64,000 bases of DNA from Castellaniella sp. (GTDB lineage Bacteria > Pseudomonadota > Gammaproteobacteria > Burkholderiales > Burkholderiaceae_B), in assembly GCF_034675845.1 (NCBI RefSeq), contig NZ_JAUCCU010000001.1:2294001-2358000 (forward strand), in the 5' to 3' direction. The translations under genes and the position numbers were made by a program. Below the pieces are notes generated by a model. It worked only from the letters and a program-made list of their open reading frames with translations, was not told the origin of the DNA and did not search any database. Positions 8,037 through 16,417 of the stretch are shown piece by piece (position 1 is the first letter of the stretch; each line of letters opens with the position of its first letter).

Positions 8037-9119
8037 ATGAGCCGCGTCATCTATCACCACCCCAAAGACCAGCCTGCGTCCGCGCCCGAGCTCGCTCCCG
8101 GCGAGGCCGTGCGTGACACGCACGGGCGGCCGTTGCGCGATTTGCGCATTTCCGTCACCGACCGCTGCAATTTTCGCTGCACCTATTGCATGCCGCGCGA
8201 AGTCTTCGGGGCGGACCATGTGTTCCTGCCGCATAGCGCCTTGCTCACCTTCGAGGAAATCACCCAGGTGGCCGCAGTGGCGCTGTCTCAGGGGGTGCGC
8301 AAGATCCGCCTGACAGGGGGCGAGCCCCTATTGCGCAAGCAAATCGAAGTCCTGGTGGCCATGCTGGCGGATTTACGCACGCCCGATGGTCAGGTGCCGG
8401 AAATCACCCTGACCACCAATGGCACGCTCTTGGCACGTAAGGCCGCATCCTTGGCCCAGGCTGGGCTGAGTCGGGTGACCGTCAGCCTGGATGCGCTGGA
8501 TGATGCTCTTTTCGAGCGCATGAGCGATAGCGGGGTGCCGGTGGCGACTATTTTGGCGGGTATCCAGGCGGCAGCCGATGCCGGGCTGGCTCCAGTCAAA
8601 GTCAATATGGTGGTGCGCAAGGGCATGAACGATGCCCAGATCCTGCCCATGGCGCGCCATTTCCGCCATAGTGGTCATGTCCTGCGGTTCATCGAATACA
8701 TGGATGTCGGCAACAGCAATGGCTGGCGCATGGACGAGGTCGTCACCGGGGCCGAGATCGTGCGCCTGATCGGCAGCGAATTTCCACTACAGCCCGCGCA
8801 GGCACACTATCGGGGCGAGGTCGCAAGTCGCTGGACCTATGCCGATGGTGCCGGTGAGATCGGCCTGATTACCAGCGTTTCTCAGCCGTTTTGTGGGGAT
8901 TGCACGCGCTTGCGCCTGTCGCCGGAAGGTCGTCTGTTTACCTGTTTGTTCGCTGAACAAGGCCATGATTTGCGTACCCTGCTGCGCTCGGGGGCCAACG
9001 AACAAGCCTTGCGGGATCGTTTGGCGGGCATCTGGCAGATGCGCGGGGATCGTTATTCCGAATTACGCGGCCAGGCCCATCGCGACCATAAAATCGAGAT
9101 GAGCTATATCGGTGGCTGA
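8037..9119 (+). CDS. moaA: GTP 3',8-cyclase MoaA (molybdenum cofactor, step 1)
   Basis: The 360-residue radical-SAM enzyme has the N-terminal cluster motif CNFRCTYC, the GGEPL SAM loop (RLTGGEPLLRK), and the C-terminal cluster region FCGDCTRLRLSPEGRLFTC. It ends in Gly-Gly (SYIGG), as MoaA must for activity. With MoaC it converts GTP to cyclic pyranopterin phosphate. I choose the ATG at 8037, which leaves about 35 residues before the core. The next gene, mobA, starts at a GTG eight bases before this stop, so the pair is translationally coupled. Nitrate reductase upstream is an obvious user of the cofactor. Confidence 0.96.
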   Translation: MSRVIYHHPKDQPASAPELAPGEAVRDTHGRPLRDLRISVTDRCNFRCTYCMPREVFGADHVFLPHSALLTFEEITQVAAVALSQGVRKIRLTGGEPLLRKQIEVLVAMLADLRTPDGQVPEITLTTNGTLLARKAASLAQAGLSRVTVSLDALDDALFERMSDSGVPVATILAGIQAAADAGLAPVKVNMVVRKGMNDAQILPMARHFRHSGHVLRFIEYMDVGNSNGWRMDEVVTGAEIVRLIGSEFPLQPAQAHYRGEVASRWTYADGAGEIGLITSVSQPFCGDCTRLRLSPEGRLFTCLFAEQGHDLRTLLRSGANEQALRDRLAGIWQMRGDRYSELRGQAHRDHKIEMSYIGG

Positions 9120-9699
9120 TGCTCATGCCACCGAAGCCTTGGTGCTGGCCGGTGGCCAATCGCGGCGTATGCGCACTCACGCCTTGCCCGCCATTGATAA
9201 AGGCTTGATGTATAGACACGGTCAGCCGCAGATATATCACGTTTGCAATTATCTCAGGACCCAGGGGCTGGATCGTGTCTGGATCAGTTCCAACCGCCAC
9301 GCTCAGGATTACGCGCTATATGGCCAGGTGGTGGCGGATGATCCTGAGTTTCAGGACTGCGGGCCGTTGGCAGGTGTGCTGGCGGGCCTGCGCAATATGC
9401 AAGGACAATGGTTGTTTGTCCTGCCGGTGGATGTGGTGCATTGGCCCGATCACATGCTGGCGAGCCTGATGGCTGCAGTCACGCCGTCCCAGCCCGCCTA
9501 TGCGCGCACGCCGGATGGTCCTCATCCTTTGTGCCTGGTGTTGCATCGCAGTCTGCAAGATGCTTTGGCGGTTTATTTGCGTTCCGGGCAGTGCCGGGTT
9601 CAGGCTTGGCTGCGGGTCTGCAATGGGCAGGCGGTGGATTTTCCGGATGCCGACTGTCTGCGCAATCTGAATACGCCAGAGGACTGGATTCAGACCTAG
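9112..9699 (+). CDS. mobA: Molybdenum cofactor guanylyltransferase-like protein MobA
   Basis: The 195-residue product has the MobA nucleotidyltransferase fold: LVLAGGQSRRM at the start, the magnesium-site region FVLPVDVVHWP, then HPLCLVLHRSL and the closing CLRNLNTPEDW. MobA attaches GMP to molybdopterin, forming the guanine dinucleotide cofactor that nitrate reductase needs. The signature loop is unusual: between RM and DKGL there are eight residues (RTHALPAI) instead of the normal two or three, and the usual glycine after RM is missing. Start is GTG at 9112, inside the end of moaA. The stop nearly abuts the convergent moeA gene. Confidence 0.85.
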   Translation: MADAHATEALVLAGGQSRRMRTHALPAIDKGLMYRHGQPQIYHVCNYLRTQGLDRVWISSNRHAQDYALYGQVVADDPEFQDCGPLAGVLAGLRNMQGQWLFVLPVDVVHWPDHMLASLMAAVTPSQPAYARTPDGPHPLCLVLHRSLQDALAVYLRSGQCRVQAWLRVCNGQAVDFPDADCLRNLNTPEDWIQT

Positions 9700-9704
9700 G
9701 GCCC

Positions 9705-10916
9705 CTAGGCCAACCAGTCCGTCAGTGCATACCAATCGACCTCAGTGCCGGGCTGCAATGGCGTGCCAGCAGGAATCCGGGCCAAGCCATCGGCCCAGGC
9801 CAGGCTGCTGAGTGCGCCCGAGCTTTGCTGGGTGTGCGGGGTCAGTGTCGGCAAACCTGACGCGGGTTGTCGGGCCTGGATGCGGATGAAGTCATCGCGC
9901 TCGCCGCCCAGCGGGCGGTCGCTGGCCAGGATGCCGCGCCGCACGGTGGGCAGGACCTGCTTGCGGCCCTGCAGGCCGCGGATCAAGGGGCTGACCAGCA
10001 GAGCGAACACCACAAAGGCGGATACCGGATTGCCGGGCAGGCACACCAGCGTGCGTGCGTGCAAGGTAGCCAGGGCCACCGGCTTGCCGGGTTTCATGCG
10101 CACCCGCCAGAGATCCAGGCTGCCGCCCAGGGCCTCGATGGCGGGTTTGACCAAGTCTTTTTCGCCCACCGAGGCGCCGCCGACACTGAGTACCAGGTCG
10201 CACTCGTTGGCGAGTTCTGATAGCGCTTGCTGGATGGCGTGATCATTGTCACGGGCATGGCGTAGCTGAACCGGGGCCGTGTGCAGGCCTTGGCATAGGC
10301 TGGCCAGCATGGGGGCATTGGAGTTGTAGATTGCTGCGGGCGGCAAGGGCTGACCAGGGGGGACCAGTTCGTCGCCCGTGGTCAGGATGCCGATTTTCAG
10401 CCGGGGGAATACAGCCACCTGGTCGATGCCCTGGGCGGCCAGCACAGCGATTTCGCCGGGGGTCAGGATAGTGCCTGCCGCCAGGATGCGGTCACCTTGG
10501 CGCATGTCTTCGCCCTGGCGGCGGATATGGCGGCCGACTTGGGCTGTAGCCGTGAAGGTCACGCCGGTTTCATCTTCGTGGCAGTCTTCCTGCATGACGA
10601 TGGTATCGGCCCCAGCGGGCAGCACGCTGCCGGTAAATAGGCGAATGGCGTGACCGGGCAACAAGGCCTGGGGAGTCTGGCCGGCAAAACAGCGCTGTTG
10701 CACAGCCAGGGTAATGGGAATTTGGTGCGTGTCTGCGGCACGCAGGGCATAGCCGTCCATGGCGCTGTTGTCTGCGGGCGGCAGGTTCAGCGTGGCTTGG
10801 ATATCGGTTGCCAGCACGCGCCCAAGCAGCGCGGCCAAGGGCAGGGTTTCCTGCCCCACCGGGGGCTGGGCACGCTCGGCCAACTGTGCCTGGGCACGAT
10901 CAAAATCCATCAACAT
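9705..10916 (-). CDS. moeA: Molybdopterin molybdenumtransferase MoeA
   Basis: The 403-residue product matches MoeA in length and motifs: PPADNSAMDGYALRA near residue 45, ILTTGDELV in the central MPT-binding domain, SVGGASVGEKDLVKPAI, and the LPGNPVSAFVVF loop. It inserts molybdate into adenylated molybdopterin. It is the last gene of the leftward moaC-moaD-moaE-moaB-moeA set, and its ATG overlaps the moaB stop by one base (TGATG). A second ATG two codons downstream is also possible as start. It faces mobA tail to tail with only five bases between them. Confidence 0.95.
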   Translation of the reverse strand: MLMDFDRAQAQLAERAQPPVGQETLPLAALLGRVLATDIQATLNLPPADNSAMDGYALRAADTHQIPITLAVQQRCFAGQTPQALLPGHAIRLFTGSVLPAGADTIVMQEDCHEDETGVTFTATAQVGRHIRRQGEDMRQGDRILAAGTILTPGEIAVLAAQGIDQVAVFPRLKIGILTTGDELVPPGQPLPPAAIYNSNAPMLASLCQGLHTAPVQLRHARDNDHAIQQALSELANECDLVLSVGGASVGEKDLVKPAIEALGGSLDLWRVRMKPGKPVALATLHARTLVCLPGNPVSAFVVFALLVSPLIRGLQGRKQVLPTVRRGILASDRPLGGERDDFIRIQARQPASGLPTLTPHTQQSSGALSSLAWADGLARIPAGTPLQPGTEVDWYALTDWLA

Positions 10917-11437
10917 CAGGCATGTCTCCGATACGCGCTGGCAAAATTACAAGGTGGCTGACGACTGTTCAGTTGAGGCTGCAGGATTTTTTCCCAGGCG
11001 AGGTGGCAGGCTCCTGTTGAGCCCGGCAGGCAAAACACCAGGGTGTGATTGGCCGTTCCGCCCAGCGCGTCGGATTGCAGGGCCGAAGAACCGATATCCA
11101 GCCATGACAGGTGGCGAAAGAGTTCACCAAACCCAGGGATAGCCTGATCCAACAAGGGGCTGACGGCGGCAATCGTGGATTTTTCGTGGGTAAAGCCTGT
11201 GCCGCCATTGCAGATGATCACTTCAATGGCCGGGTCGGCAATCCAGTCGCTCAGGACTTTACGAATCTGGTAGCGGTCGTCGACGCACAGCCCCCGGGTG
11301 TGCAGGATATGTCCGGCATCTTGCAGGGCGGTACTGAGGTAATCGCCGCTGCTGTCGTCAGCAGTTGTGCGGCGGCTGGAAATCGTCAGTACGGCACAGT
11401 GCAGGCTGACGGCGGGAAGAGAGGGGTCGGCTTTCAT
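10916..11437 (-). CDS. moaB: MoaB/MogA-type molybdopterin adenylyltransferase
   Basis: This 173-residue protein carries the MoaB/Mog domain: AVLTISSRRTTADDSSGDYL at the N terminus, then VIICNGGTGFTHEKSTIAAV with the GGTG substrate loop, and LPGSTGACHLAWEKIL. These proteins bind molybdopterin and adenylate it before MoeA inserts molybdenum. I set the start at the ATG at 11437 (MKADPS), which overlaps the moaE stop by four bases; an in-frame ATG at 11461 would lie deeper in moaE. With moeA directly downstream the two last steps of cofactor assembly are coupled. Confidence 0.92.
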   Translation of the reverse strand: MKADPSLPAVSLHCAVLTISSRRTTADDSSGDYLSTALQDAGHILHTRGLCVDDRYQIRKVLSDWIADPAIEVIICNGGTGFTHEKSTIAAVSPLLDQAIPGFGELFRHLSWLDIGSSALQSDALGGTANHTLVFCLPGSTGACHLAWEKILQPQLNSRQPPCNFASAYRRHA

Positions 11438-11904
11438 GGATGGTCGGGGAGAGATTCCCATTGGGCGGTTTTTTGAGCATCGGCGTCTTGCTGCTGGACC
11501 CAGAACGCCTGGCCATCGGCCAGGGTTTCGCGTTTCCAGAAAGGTGCCCGGGTTTTCAATGTGTCGATGATGTATTCACAGGCGCGAAAGGCGTCGCCAC
11601 GGTGGACGCTGGAGACGCCAACAAAAACAATGGGCTCGCCTAGTGCGAGTTCGCCGACCCGGTGCACCACCAGCGTATCCAGAATATCCCAGCGCTGCTT
11701 TGCGTGATCGCAAAGTAATTGGATTTCGCGTTCGCACATGCCGGGGTAGTGTTCCAGGGTCAGGCTGTGGGATTGCGTATCGGGGCTGTAATCGCGCACG
11801 GTACCAAGAAAATGGACAAATGCGCCTGCCTGGCCCGCGCTGCGTACTTGCAGCTGATTGATCAGTGCAGCCGTGTCAAAGCATTCGGTCTGGATTAGAA
11901 CCAT
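11434..11904 (-). CDS. moaE: Molybdopterin synthase catalytic subunit MoaE
   Basis: The 156-residue product shows the MoaE signature: GAFVHFLGTVRDYSPD, LTLEHYPGMCEREI, HRVGELALGEPIVFVGVSSVHRGDAF, and KTRAPFWKRE with the catalytic lysines. With MoaD it adds the dithiolene sulfurs to cyclic pyranopterin phosphate. The ATG at 11904 (MVLIQTE) gives the standard length; an upstream ATG at 11979 would add 25 residues and overlap moaD. It follows moaD with a 37-base gap and overlaps moaB. Confidence 0.94.
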   Translation of the reverse strand: MVLIQTECFDTAALINQLQVRSAGQAGAFVHFLGTVRDYSPDTQSHSLTLEHYPGMCEREIQLLCDHAKQRWDILDTLVVHRVGELALGEPIVFVGVSSVHRGDAFRACEYIIDTLKTRAPFWKRETLADGQAFWVQQQDADAQKTAQWESLPDHP

Positions 11905-11941
11905 GGTTGGTCTCGGGGAAAATCGTGCCGTGCGTCGGCCA

Positions 11942-12193
11942 TCAGCCGCCGGTGACGGGTTCGAAGACGGCGACTTCATCGCCGGGGGAAATCAGGGCAT
12001 CGCGCCCGGCGTGCTCCTGGTTAATGGCGATTTTCAGGCGATTTGCGGCACCCAGGGCTGGGCAACGGGTCGCCAGGGCGTCCAGCCAGGCCCCGGCCTG
12101 CACCGGTGCGTTCAATGGCAGAATTTCCTGGCGGGTGCCCAGGTGTTCGGCCACCTGGGCAAAATACAGGACCTTAATCGTGGCGCCATTCAC
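11942..12193 (-). CDS. moaD: Molybdopterin synthase sulfur carrier subunit MoaD
   Basis: This 83-residue ubiquitin-like protein begins TIKVLYFAQVAEHLGTRQE and ends in Gly-Gly (FEPVTGG), the tail that is thiocarboxylated by MoeB to deliver sulfur. Length and both ends fit MoaD, and it sits directly before moaE, its partner in molybdopterin synthase. Its start lies within the last 20 bases of moaC, which suggests translational coupling. No moeB is seen in the window, so the activating enzyme must be encoded elsewhere. Confidence 0.94.
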   Translation of the reverse strand: MNGATIKVLYFAQVAEHLGTRQEILPLNAPVQAGAWLDALATRCPALGAANRLKIAINQEHAGRDALISPGDEVAVFEPVTGG

Positions 12194-12668
12194 CGCTTTT
12201 ACCTCCGGATTTATAGACCAGTCGCACCTGATCGATGACGATGCCTTTGTCGGCAGCCTTGCACATATCGTAGACCGTCAGCGCGGCGACGGTGCAGGCG
12301 GTCATGGCCTCCATTTCGACGCCCGTTTGATGGTTGGTGCGGCAGGTGCTGCGAATGGTCAGGGTATGGCTGGCATCGTCGGCCACGAAGTCCACCCCCA
12401 CAAAACTGAGGGGCAGGCTGTGACACAGGGGAATGAGTTCGGCACAGCGCTTTGCCGCCAGAATACCGGCCACGCGGGCGGTGTTCAGGACTTCGCCCTT
12501 GGCGTTATCCTGGGCTGAGAGCAGGCGCCATGCGTGTGGGCTGAGACGTACCTGGCCTTGGGCAATGGCGCAGCGCGCCGTGGCAGCCTTATCGCCGACA
12601 TCCACCATACGTACTTGACCGTTTTCGTCCAGGTGCGTCAGGGTGGGAGAGACTTCGTTTTCTTTCAT
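12174..12668 (-). CDS. moaC: Cyclic pyranopterin monophosphate synthase MoaC
   Basis: The 164-residue product contains the MoaC core: LTHLDENGQVRMVDVGDKAAT, GEVLNTARVAGILAAKRCAELIPLCHSLPL, the GVEMEAMTACTVAALTVYDMCKA helix and a C-terminal KSGGKSG. It completes the conversion of the MoaA product to cyclic pyranopterin phosphate. I chose the ATG at 12668 (MKENEVS); an ATG at 12728 would add 20 arginine-rich residues. It is the first gene of the leftward mo cluster and is divergent from the MFS gene at 12740, so promoters for both must lie within about 70 bases. Confidence 0.94.
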   Translation of the reverse strand: MKENEVSPTLTHLDENGQVRMVDVGDKAATARCAIAQGQVRLSPHAWRLLSAQDNAKGEVLNTARVAGILAAKRCAELIPLCHSLPLSFVGVDFVADDASHTLTIRSTCRTNHQTGVEMEAMTACTVAALTVYDMCKAADKGIVIDQVRLVYKSGGKSGEWRHD

Positions 12669-12739
12669 CGTTCTATCATATCGGATATTTCGTTCAGATT
12701 GCCGCCGAGTCGGTCGTGCGGTATCCACCGGATTTGTTC

Positions 12740-14134
12740 ATGGCCAAGACCATCGGCGCTTTCTTTTCCCTTTATCTCGCTACCCTGATTCTGTTGCTCA
12801 GTTCGGGGCTGTTCAATACCTATCTGGGGCTGCGGCTGACGGCGGAATCCGTTTCCGAGGTCTGGGTCGGTGCCATGATTGCATCGTACTACCTGGGCCT
12901 GGTGCTGGGGGCCAGGTTCGGGCACCGCCTGATCATCCAGGTGGGGCATATCCGTGCTTATGCGGCCTGCGGGGCGATCACCACCATCAGCATCCTGCTC
13001 ATGGTCATGGTGCATGATCTCTGGTTCTGGCTGGTGTTGCGCCTGATCGCTGGTCTGTCCATGGTGTGCTTGTTCGTGTCCATCGAGAGCTGGCTGAACG
13101 AGCAGACCGAAAATGCCTCCCGGGGCACGGTATTTGCGTTTTACATGGTGGCCACAGGATTGGGGACGGTCTTTGGGCAACTCACCTTGGGGTTGTTCCC
13201 GGACCTGGATTATCAGCCGCTGGTGTTTGCCGCGATCTGCTGTGTCCTCAGTTTGCTGCCCATCACCTTGACGCGGCGCATGCACCCGGCTTTGCAAGTA
13301 CCTGCCCCCCTGGCCGTGCGTTATTACCTGGCTCGTGTCCCCCTGTCTCTGACCGTCTTGTTCATCGCCGGCCTGCTGAATGGCGCTTTTTATGGCCTGG
13401 CACCGGTGTATGGTCTGCAACAAGGCATGGACAATCATCAGGTGGGGGTTTTTCTGGCGGCTTCGTTGGCGGCTGGCCTGCTCTGCCAGTGGCCAATAGG
13501 CTGGTTGGCCGATCGCGTCAGCCGGGTCACCCTGATTCGGGTGGGTGCCTTGGTGCTGGTGGTGCTGGGGGTGCCGTTGTGGGGCTGGTTGCAGTTTTCC
13601 TATCCAGCCCTGGTGGGGTTTTCGATTGTGCTGGGGGTGGTGCAGTTCACGCTCTATCCCATGGGCACATCGTTTGCCAACGATAACGTCGATCCAGAAC
13701 GGCGGGTGGGGCTTAGCGCCCTGCTGTATATGGTCTATGGGGTAGGAGCCTGTCTGGGCCCGCTGCTGGTGGGTCTGCTGATGCGTGTCTGGGGTGGCGA
13801 TATGTATTTCGTTTTTGTCTCGGCATGTGCGGCGGTGCTGGTGATCTTTATCCGGGAACAGCGTGTTCGCGGCGATCACGTCAGTGTGGATGCGCCGACA
13901 CAGTTTGTGCCCATGGCCGATACCTTGCAAAATGCCCACGTCATGGCCGTGCTGGACCCCCGGGTCGATATAGAACGCGATATTTCGCATGATCCGATCC
14001 CTGAGGCGGAAATTCCTTTGCCCGAAGGCCCAGCAGCGGATCAGGCTGACTCAGCGGGGAAAAAGCAGGACGATGGCAATCAGGGCCAGGGCGATACCGC
14101 CCAGGTTGGTTCGGCTAAGCCGCTCTCTGAATAA
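12740..14134 (+). CDS. MFS transporter, YcaD-like
   Basis: The 464-residue protein has twelve predicted membrane helices in residues 1-385 and a hydrophilic acidic tail of about 75 residues. The N-terminal part (SSGLFNTYLGLRL, ASYYLGLVLGARFGHRLI, FVSIESWLNEQTE) resembles the YcaD/UPF0226 branch of the major facilitator superfamily; the substrate is unknown. I chose the ATG at 12740 over in-frame upstream codons because MAKTIGAFFSLYLATL gives a normal first helix. The last 84 bases overlap, tail to tail, the end of the EamA transporter gene, and the tail encoded there is what the overlap covers. Confidence 0.85.
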   Translation: MAKTIGAFFSLYLATLILLLSSGLFNTYLGLRLTAESVSEVWVGAMIASYYLGLVLGARFGHRLIIQVGHIRAYAACGAITTISILLMVMVHDLWFWLVLRLIAGLSMVCLFVSIESWLNEQTENASRGTVFAFYMVATGLGTVFGQLTLGLFPDLDYQPLVFAAICCVLSLLPITLTRRMHPALQVPAPLAVRYYLARVPLSLTVLFIAGLLNGAFYGLAPVYGLQQGMDNHQVGVFLAASLAAGLLCQWPIGWLADRVSRVTLIRVGALVLVVLGVPLWGWLQFSYPALVGFSIVLGVVQFTLYPMGTSFANDNVDPERRVGLSALLYMVYGVGACLGPLLVGLLMRVWGGDMYFVFVSACAAVLVIFIREQRVRGDHVSVDAPTQFVPMADTLQNAHVMAVLDPRVDIERDISHDPIPEAEIPLPEGPAADQADSAGKKQDDGNQGQGDTAQVGSAKPLSE

Positions 14135-14917
14135 TCCGGCCCCCACCAGCGCTCCCACTGAAATCACCCCGATGTTCATGGCGGCAAACACCAGGGTGGG
14201 GTTTTCCGGATAGGTCTGATGGGCGCGGATATAGAAATAAATATTGCTGAAATTCAAGCCTCCCAGCAAGGCGCCGGATGCCAGGCTGCGGATATCCCAG
14301 GTGGTCCGACGTAGCACCAGCCACAGCCCCATCAGCGTCCCGGCCAACATAAAGCTCAGTAGCAGCGTACTGGTGAAGCCAGACCCGGTGCGGGCCATTT
14401 GCTTGAACAAAATATCGATGATGCCGTAGCCCGCCCAGACCCCCAGCAGGGATAGCCAGAACAGCCGTCCGGTGTAGCTGGCTGGTGCTGTGCTGTCGGC
14501 GGGAACCCTGGGGCGGCGCAGCAGGCAGGCCAAGGCGGCCAGGGCCAGCATGATGCCGATGATCTTCTGTCCGGACGGGGACTCGTTGAAAATCAGAAAT
14601 GCGGCGGCGATCGGCACAATCAGCGAGAGGCGCTGGGCAGTGTCGCTGAGGACAATGCCGGCCTGACGCACGGCCGTCGCCATGATCAAAAATACCGAAG
14701 GCAGCAACACCCCCAGCAGGATCAAGATGGTCCAGCCTGTCGGCGTTTGCTGGCCCAGGGTCTCCAGGGGGGGGCGCAGCAGCCACAGGCACAGGGCGCA
14801 GGCCATCACGTAATTCATGAAGATAGCCTGCTCGATCTGCAGTCGATAGTGCCGGGCGAGCTTCAGGAAAACGGACACCAGAACGCTGAAGCTGATGCTG
14901 AGAATTAATGTATGCAT
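14051..14917 (-). CDS. EamA/DMT-family membrane transporter
   Basis: The 288-residue product has about ten hydrophobic helices arranged as two EamA repeats, with the second-half ending NPTLVFAAMNIGVISVGALVGAGLFRERLS followed by a final helix, typical of drug/metabolite transporters. The substrate cannot be named. It lies seven bases downstream of bioB on the same strand, so it is likely co-transcribed with it. A role in biotin or precursor movement would be speculation from position only. Its 3' end overlaps the convergent MFS gene by 84 bases. Confidence 0.85.
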   Translation of the reverse strand: MHTLILSISFSVLVSVFLKLARHYRLQIEQAIFMNYVMACALCLWLLRPPLETLGQQTPTGWTILILLGVLLPSVFLIMATAVRQAGIVLSDTAQRLSLIVPIAAAFLIFNESPSGQKIIGIMLALAALACLLRRPRVPADSTAPASYTGRLFWLSLLGVWAGYGIIDILFKQMARTGSGFTSTLLLSFMLAGTLMGLWLVLRRTTWDIRSLASGALLGGLNFSNIYFYIRAHQTYPENPTLVFAAMNIGVISVGALVGAGLFRERLSRTNLGGIALALIAIVLLFPR

Positions 14918-14924
14918 GGTGGGC

Positions 14925-15914
14925 TCAGGCCTTGTGCAGATCAGAGGACATGGGCATGCTCACCAGGCCAAGGCGCTGGAACAGGCTGGCATCGGCCTCG
15001 GCCCTGGGGTTGGCGGTGGTCAATAGCTGTTCACCGTGAAAGATTGAATTGGCGCCGGCCATGAAACACAGCGCCTGGGTGCTGTCGTGCATGGATTCGC
15101 GGCCTGCCGACAGGCGCACGACGGTTTTGGGCATCACGATCCGGGTCACTGCAATGGTGCGCACGAATTCCAAGGGGTCCAGGTCCGGCGCGTCGGCCAG
15201 CGGGGTGCCGGGCACCTTGACCAGTTGGTTGATGGGGACGGACTCTGGATAGGGCAGCAAGCTGGCCAGCGTCGCAATCAGGTCGGCACGGACTTCGCGG
15301 GACTCACCCAGGCCGACGATGCCGCCACAGCAGACTTTCAGGCCCGCGTCACGCACGCGCTGCAGGGTCTCCAGACGGTCGTCATAGGTGCGGGACTGAA
15401 TGATTTCGCCATAGTAATCCCGTGAGGTATCCAGGTTGTGATTGTAATAATCCAGTCCTGCCGCCTTCAGGCGTTCGGCTTGACCGGGCTTCAACATGCC
15501 CAGCGTGACGCAGGTCTCCATGCCCAGGGCCTTGACAGCCTGTACGTGTGCGATCACGCCATCCAGTTGCTTTTCGGTGGGCGAGCGCCAGGCAGCCCCC
15601 ATGCAAAACCGTTGGGCGCCGGCTGCCTGGGCTGTGCGGGCGGCCGCCAGCACCTGGGGCAAGGGCATCAGAGGGGCTGATTCCACGTCGGTGGCATGGC
15701 GCGAAGACTGAGGACAGTAAGCGCAGTCTTCCGGACAGGCCCCGGTCTTGATGGATAGCAGGCTGGATTGCTGCACAGCGTTGGCGGGGTGGTGTTGGCG
15801 ATGCACGGTTTGGGCGCGTAGCAGCAGATCGTTCAGGGGCAGGGCAAACAAGTCCAGAATTGCCTGGGCGGGCCAGGCGGATTCCAGTGTTTCGTGTCGC
15901 AGACAGTCAGGCAT
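14925..15914 (-). CDS. bioB: Biotin synthase
   Basis: The 329-residue radical-SAM enzyme carries the BioB cluster motif CPEDCAYCPQSS, the substrate region GAAWRSPTEK, ETCVTLGML, YYNHNLDTS and a C-terminal FMAGANSIFHGEQLLTT. It inserts sulfur into dethiobiotin. The other bio genes are not in the window. The start at 15914 (MPDCLRHETLESAWP) gives the usual length. Upstream lies an AT-rich intergenic patch that probably contains its promoter, although I could not pick out a BirA operator. Confidence 0.96.
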   Translation of the reverse strand: MPDCLRHETLESAWPAQAILDLFALPLNDLLLRAQTVHRQHHPANAVQQSSLLSIKTGACPEDCAYCPQSSRHATDVESAPLMPLPQVLAAARTAQAAGAQRFCMGAAWRSPTEKQLDGVIAHVQAVKALGMETCVTLGMLKPGQAERLKAAGLDYYNHNLDTSRDYYGEIIQSRTYDDRLETLQRVRDAGLKVCCGGIVGLGESREVRADLIATLASLLPYPESVPINQLVKVPGTPLADAPDLDPLEFVRTIAVTRIVMPKTVVRLSAGRESMHDSTQALCFMAGANSIFHGEQLLTTANPRAEADASLFQRLGLVSMPMSSDLHKA

Positions 15915-15964
15915 GGAAAGCAGCCAAAGAGATGAAAACAGCGGCGATGGTAGGCCGCGCAGGA

Positions 15965-16330
15965 CGTGAATGCAATTGCCCGAGCTTTGTTAAAAATCAT
16001 TAAGTTTTCTCTATTTCTTTCTAATGTCATTAAAGTGTGTATCTGAAGCGTGTGTTAGGCATTGAATTTCCTGGAGGGGACATGCCAAATTTCTATGTTA
16101 ATAATTGTAATTTCTGCGAATTTATCTATTTTTTGGCACCACGCGAAAAGGTGCAAGTTGTTTGATAAATAAAAAAAATACATTTTAATTATGTAATTTA
16201 TGTATTATTAGCTGAATAATATGTTACTTAGCAATACGACTTGGTGACATAATTTATTTTCGTGCCTTGTACGGCCTCTGCATGACAAATCACGTCCCAC
16301 ATGAGTACCAATGACTTCGCATCTCACGCC
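15965..16330. other. AT-rich intergenic patch between bioB and the BcsC-like barrel gene
   Basis: This stretch is visibly much richer in A and T than the rest of the window, with runs such as an A8 near 16171 and many TTA and ATT words. It contains a 27-codon ORF with a strong ribosome binding site (16082-16165) but no longer gene. Its composition differs sharply from both flanks, which points to foreign origin or a decayed promoter region. The adjoining gene is a fragment of a cellulose-export protein, so the patch may be a scar of a lost or imported bcs cluster. Confidence 0.6.
16082..16165 (+). CDS. Possible 27-residue small protein or leader peptide
   Basis: A GGAGGGG ribosome binding site at 16074-16080 lies one base before an ATG at 16082, with GGAGG ending about three to four bases from it. 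The ORF encodes 27 residues, starts MPNFYVNNCNFCEF, includes a hydrophobic core (FIYFLA) and two cysteines, and ends with TGA at 16163-16165. I do not recognise it. The SD match is the main support; the spacing is short and the ORF is small enough to be chance in AT-rich DNA. It might be a leader peptide, a small membrane protein or a decayed gene start. Confidence 0.28.
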   Translation: MPNFYVNNCNFCEFIYFLAPREKVQVV

Positions 16331-16417
16331 TGTTTCTGGAAACTCAATCGATCATATTGATCTGCACCTGCAGGAAACGCCTGTCGAGCGTCGGCGCTTA
16401 CAGGCCGGAGGGGTGTA

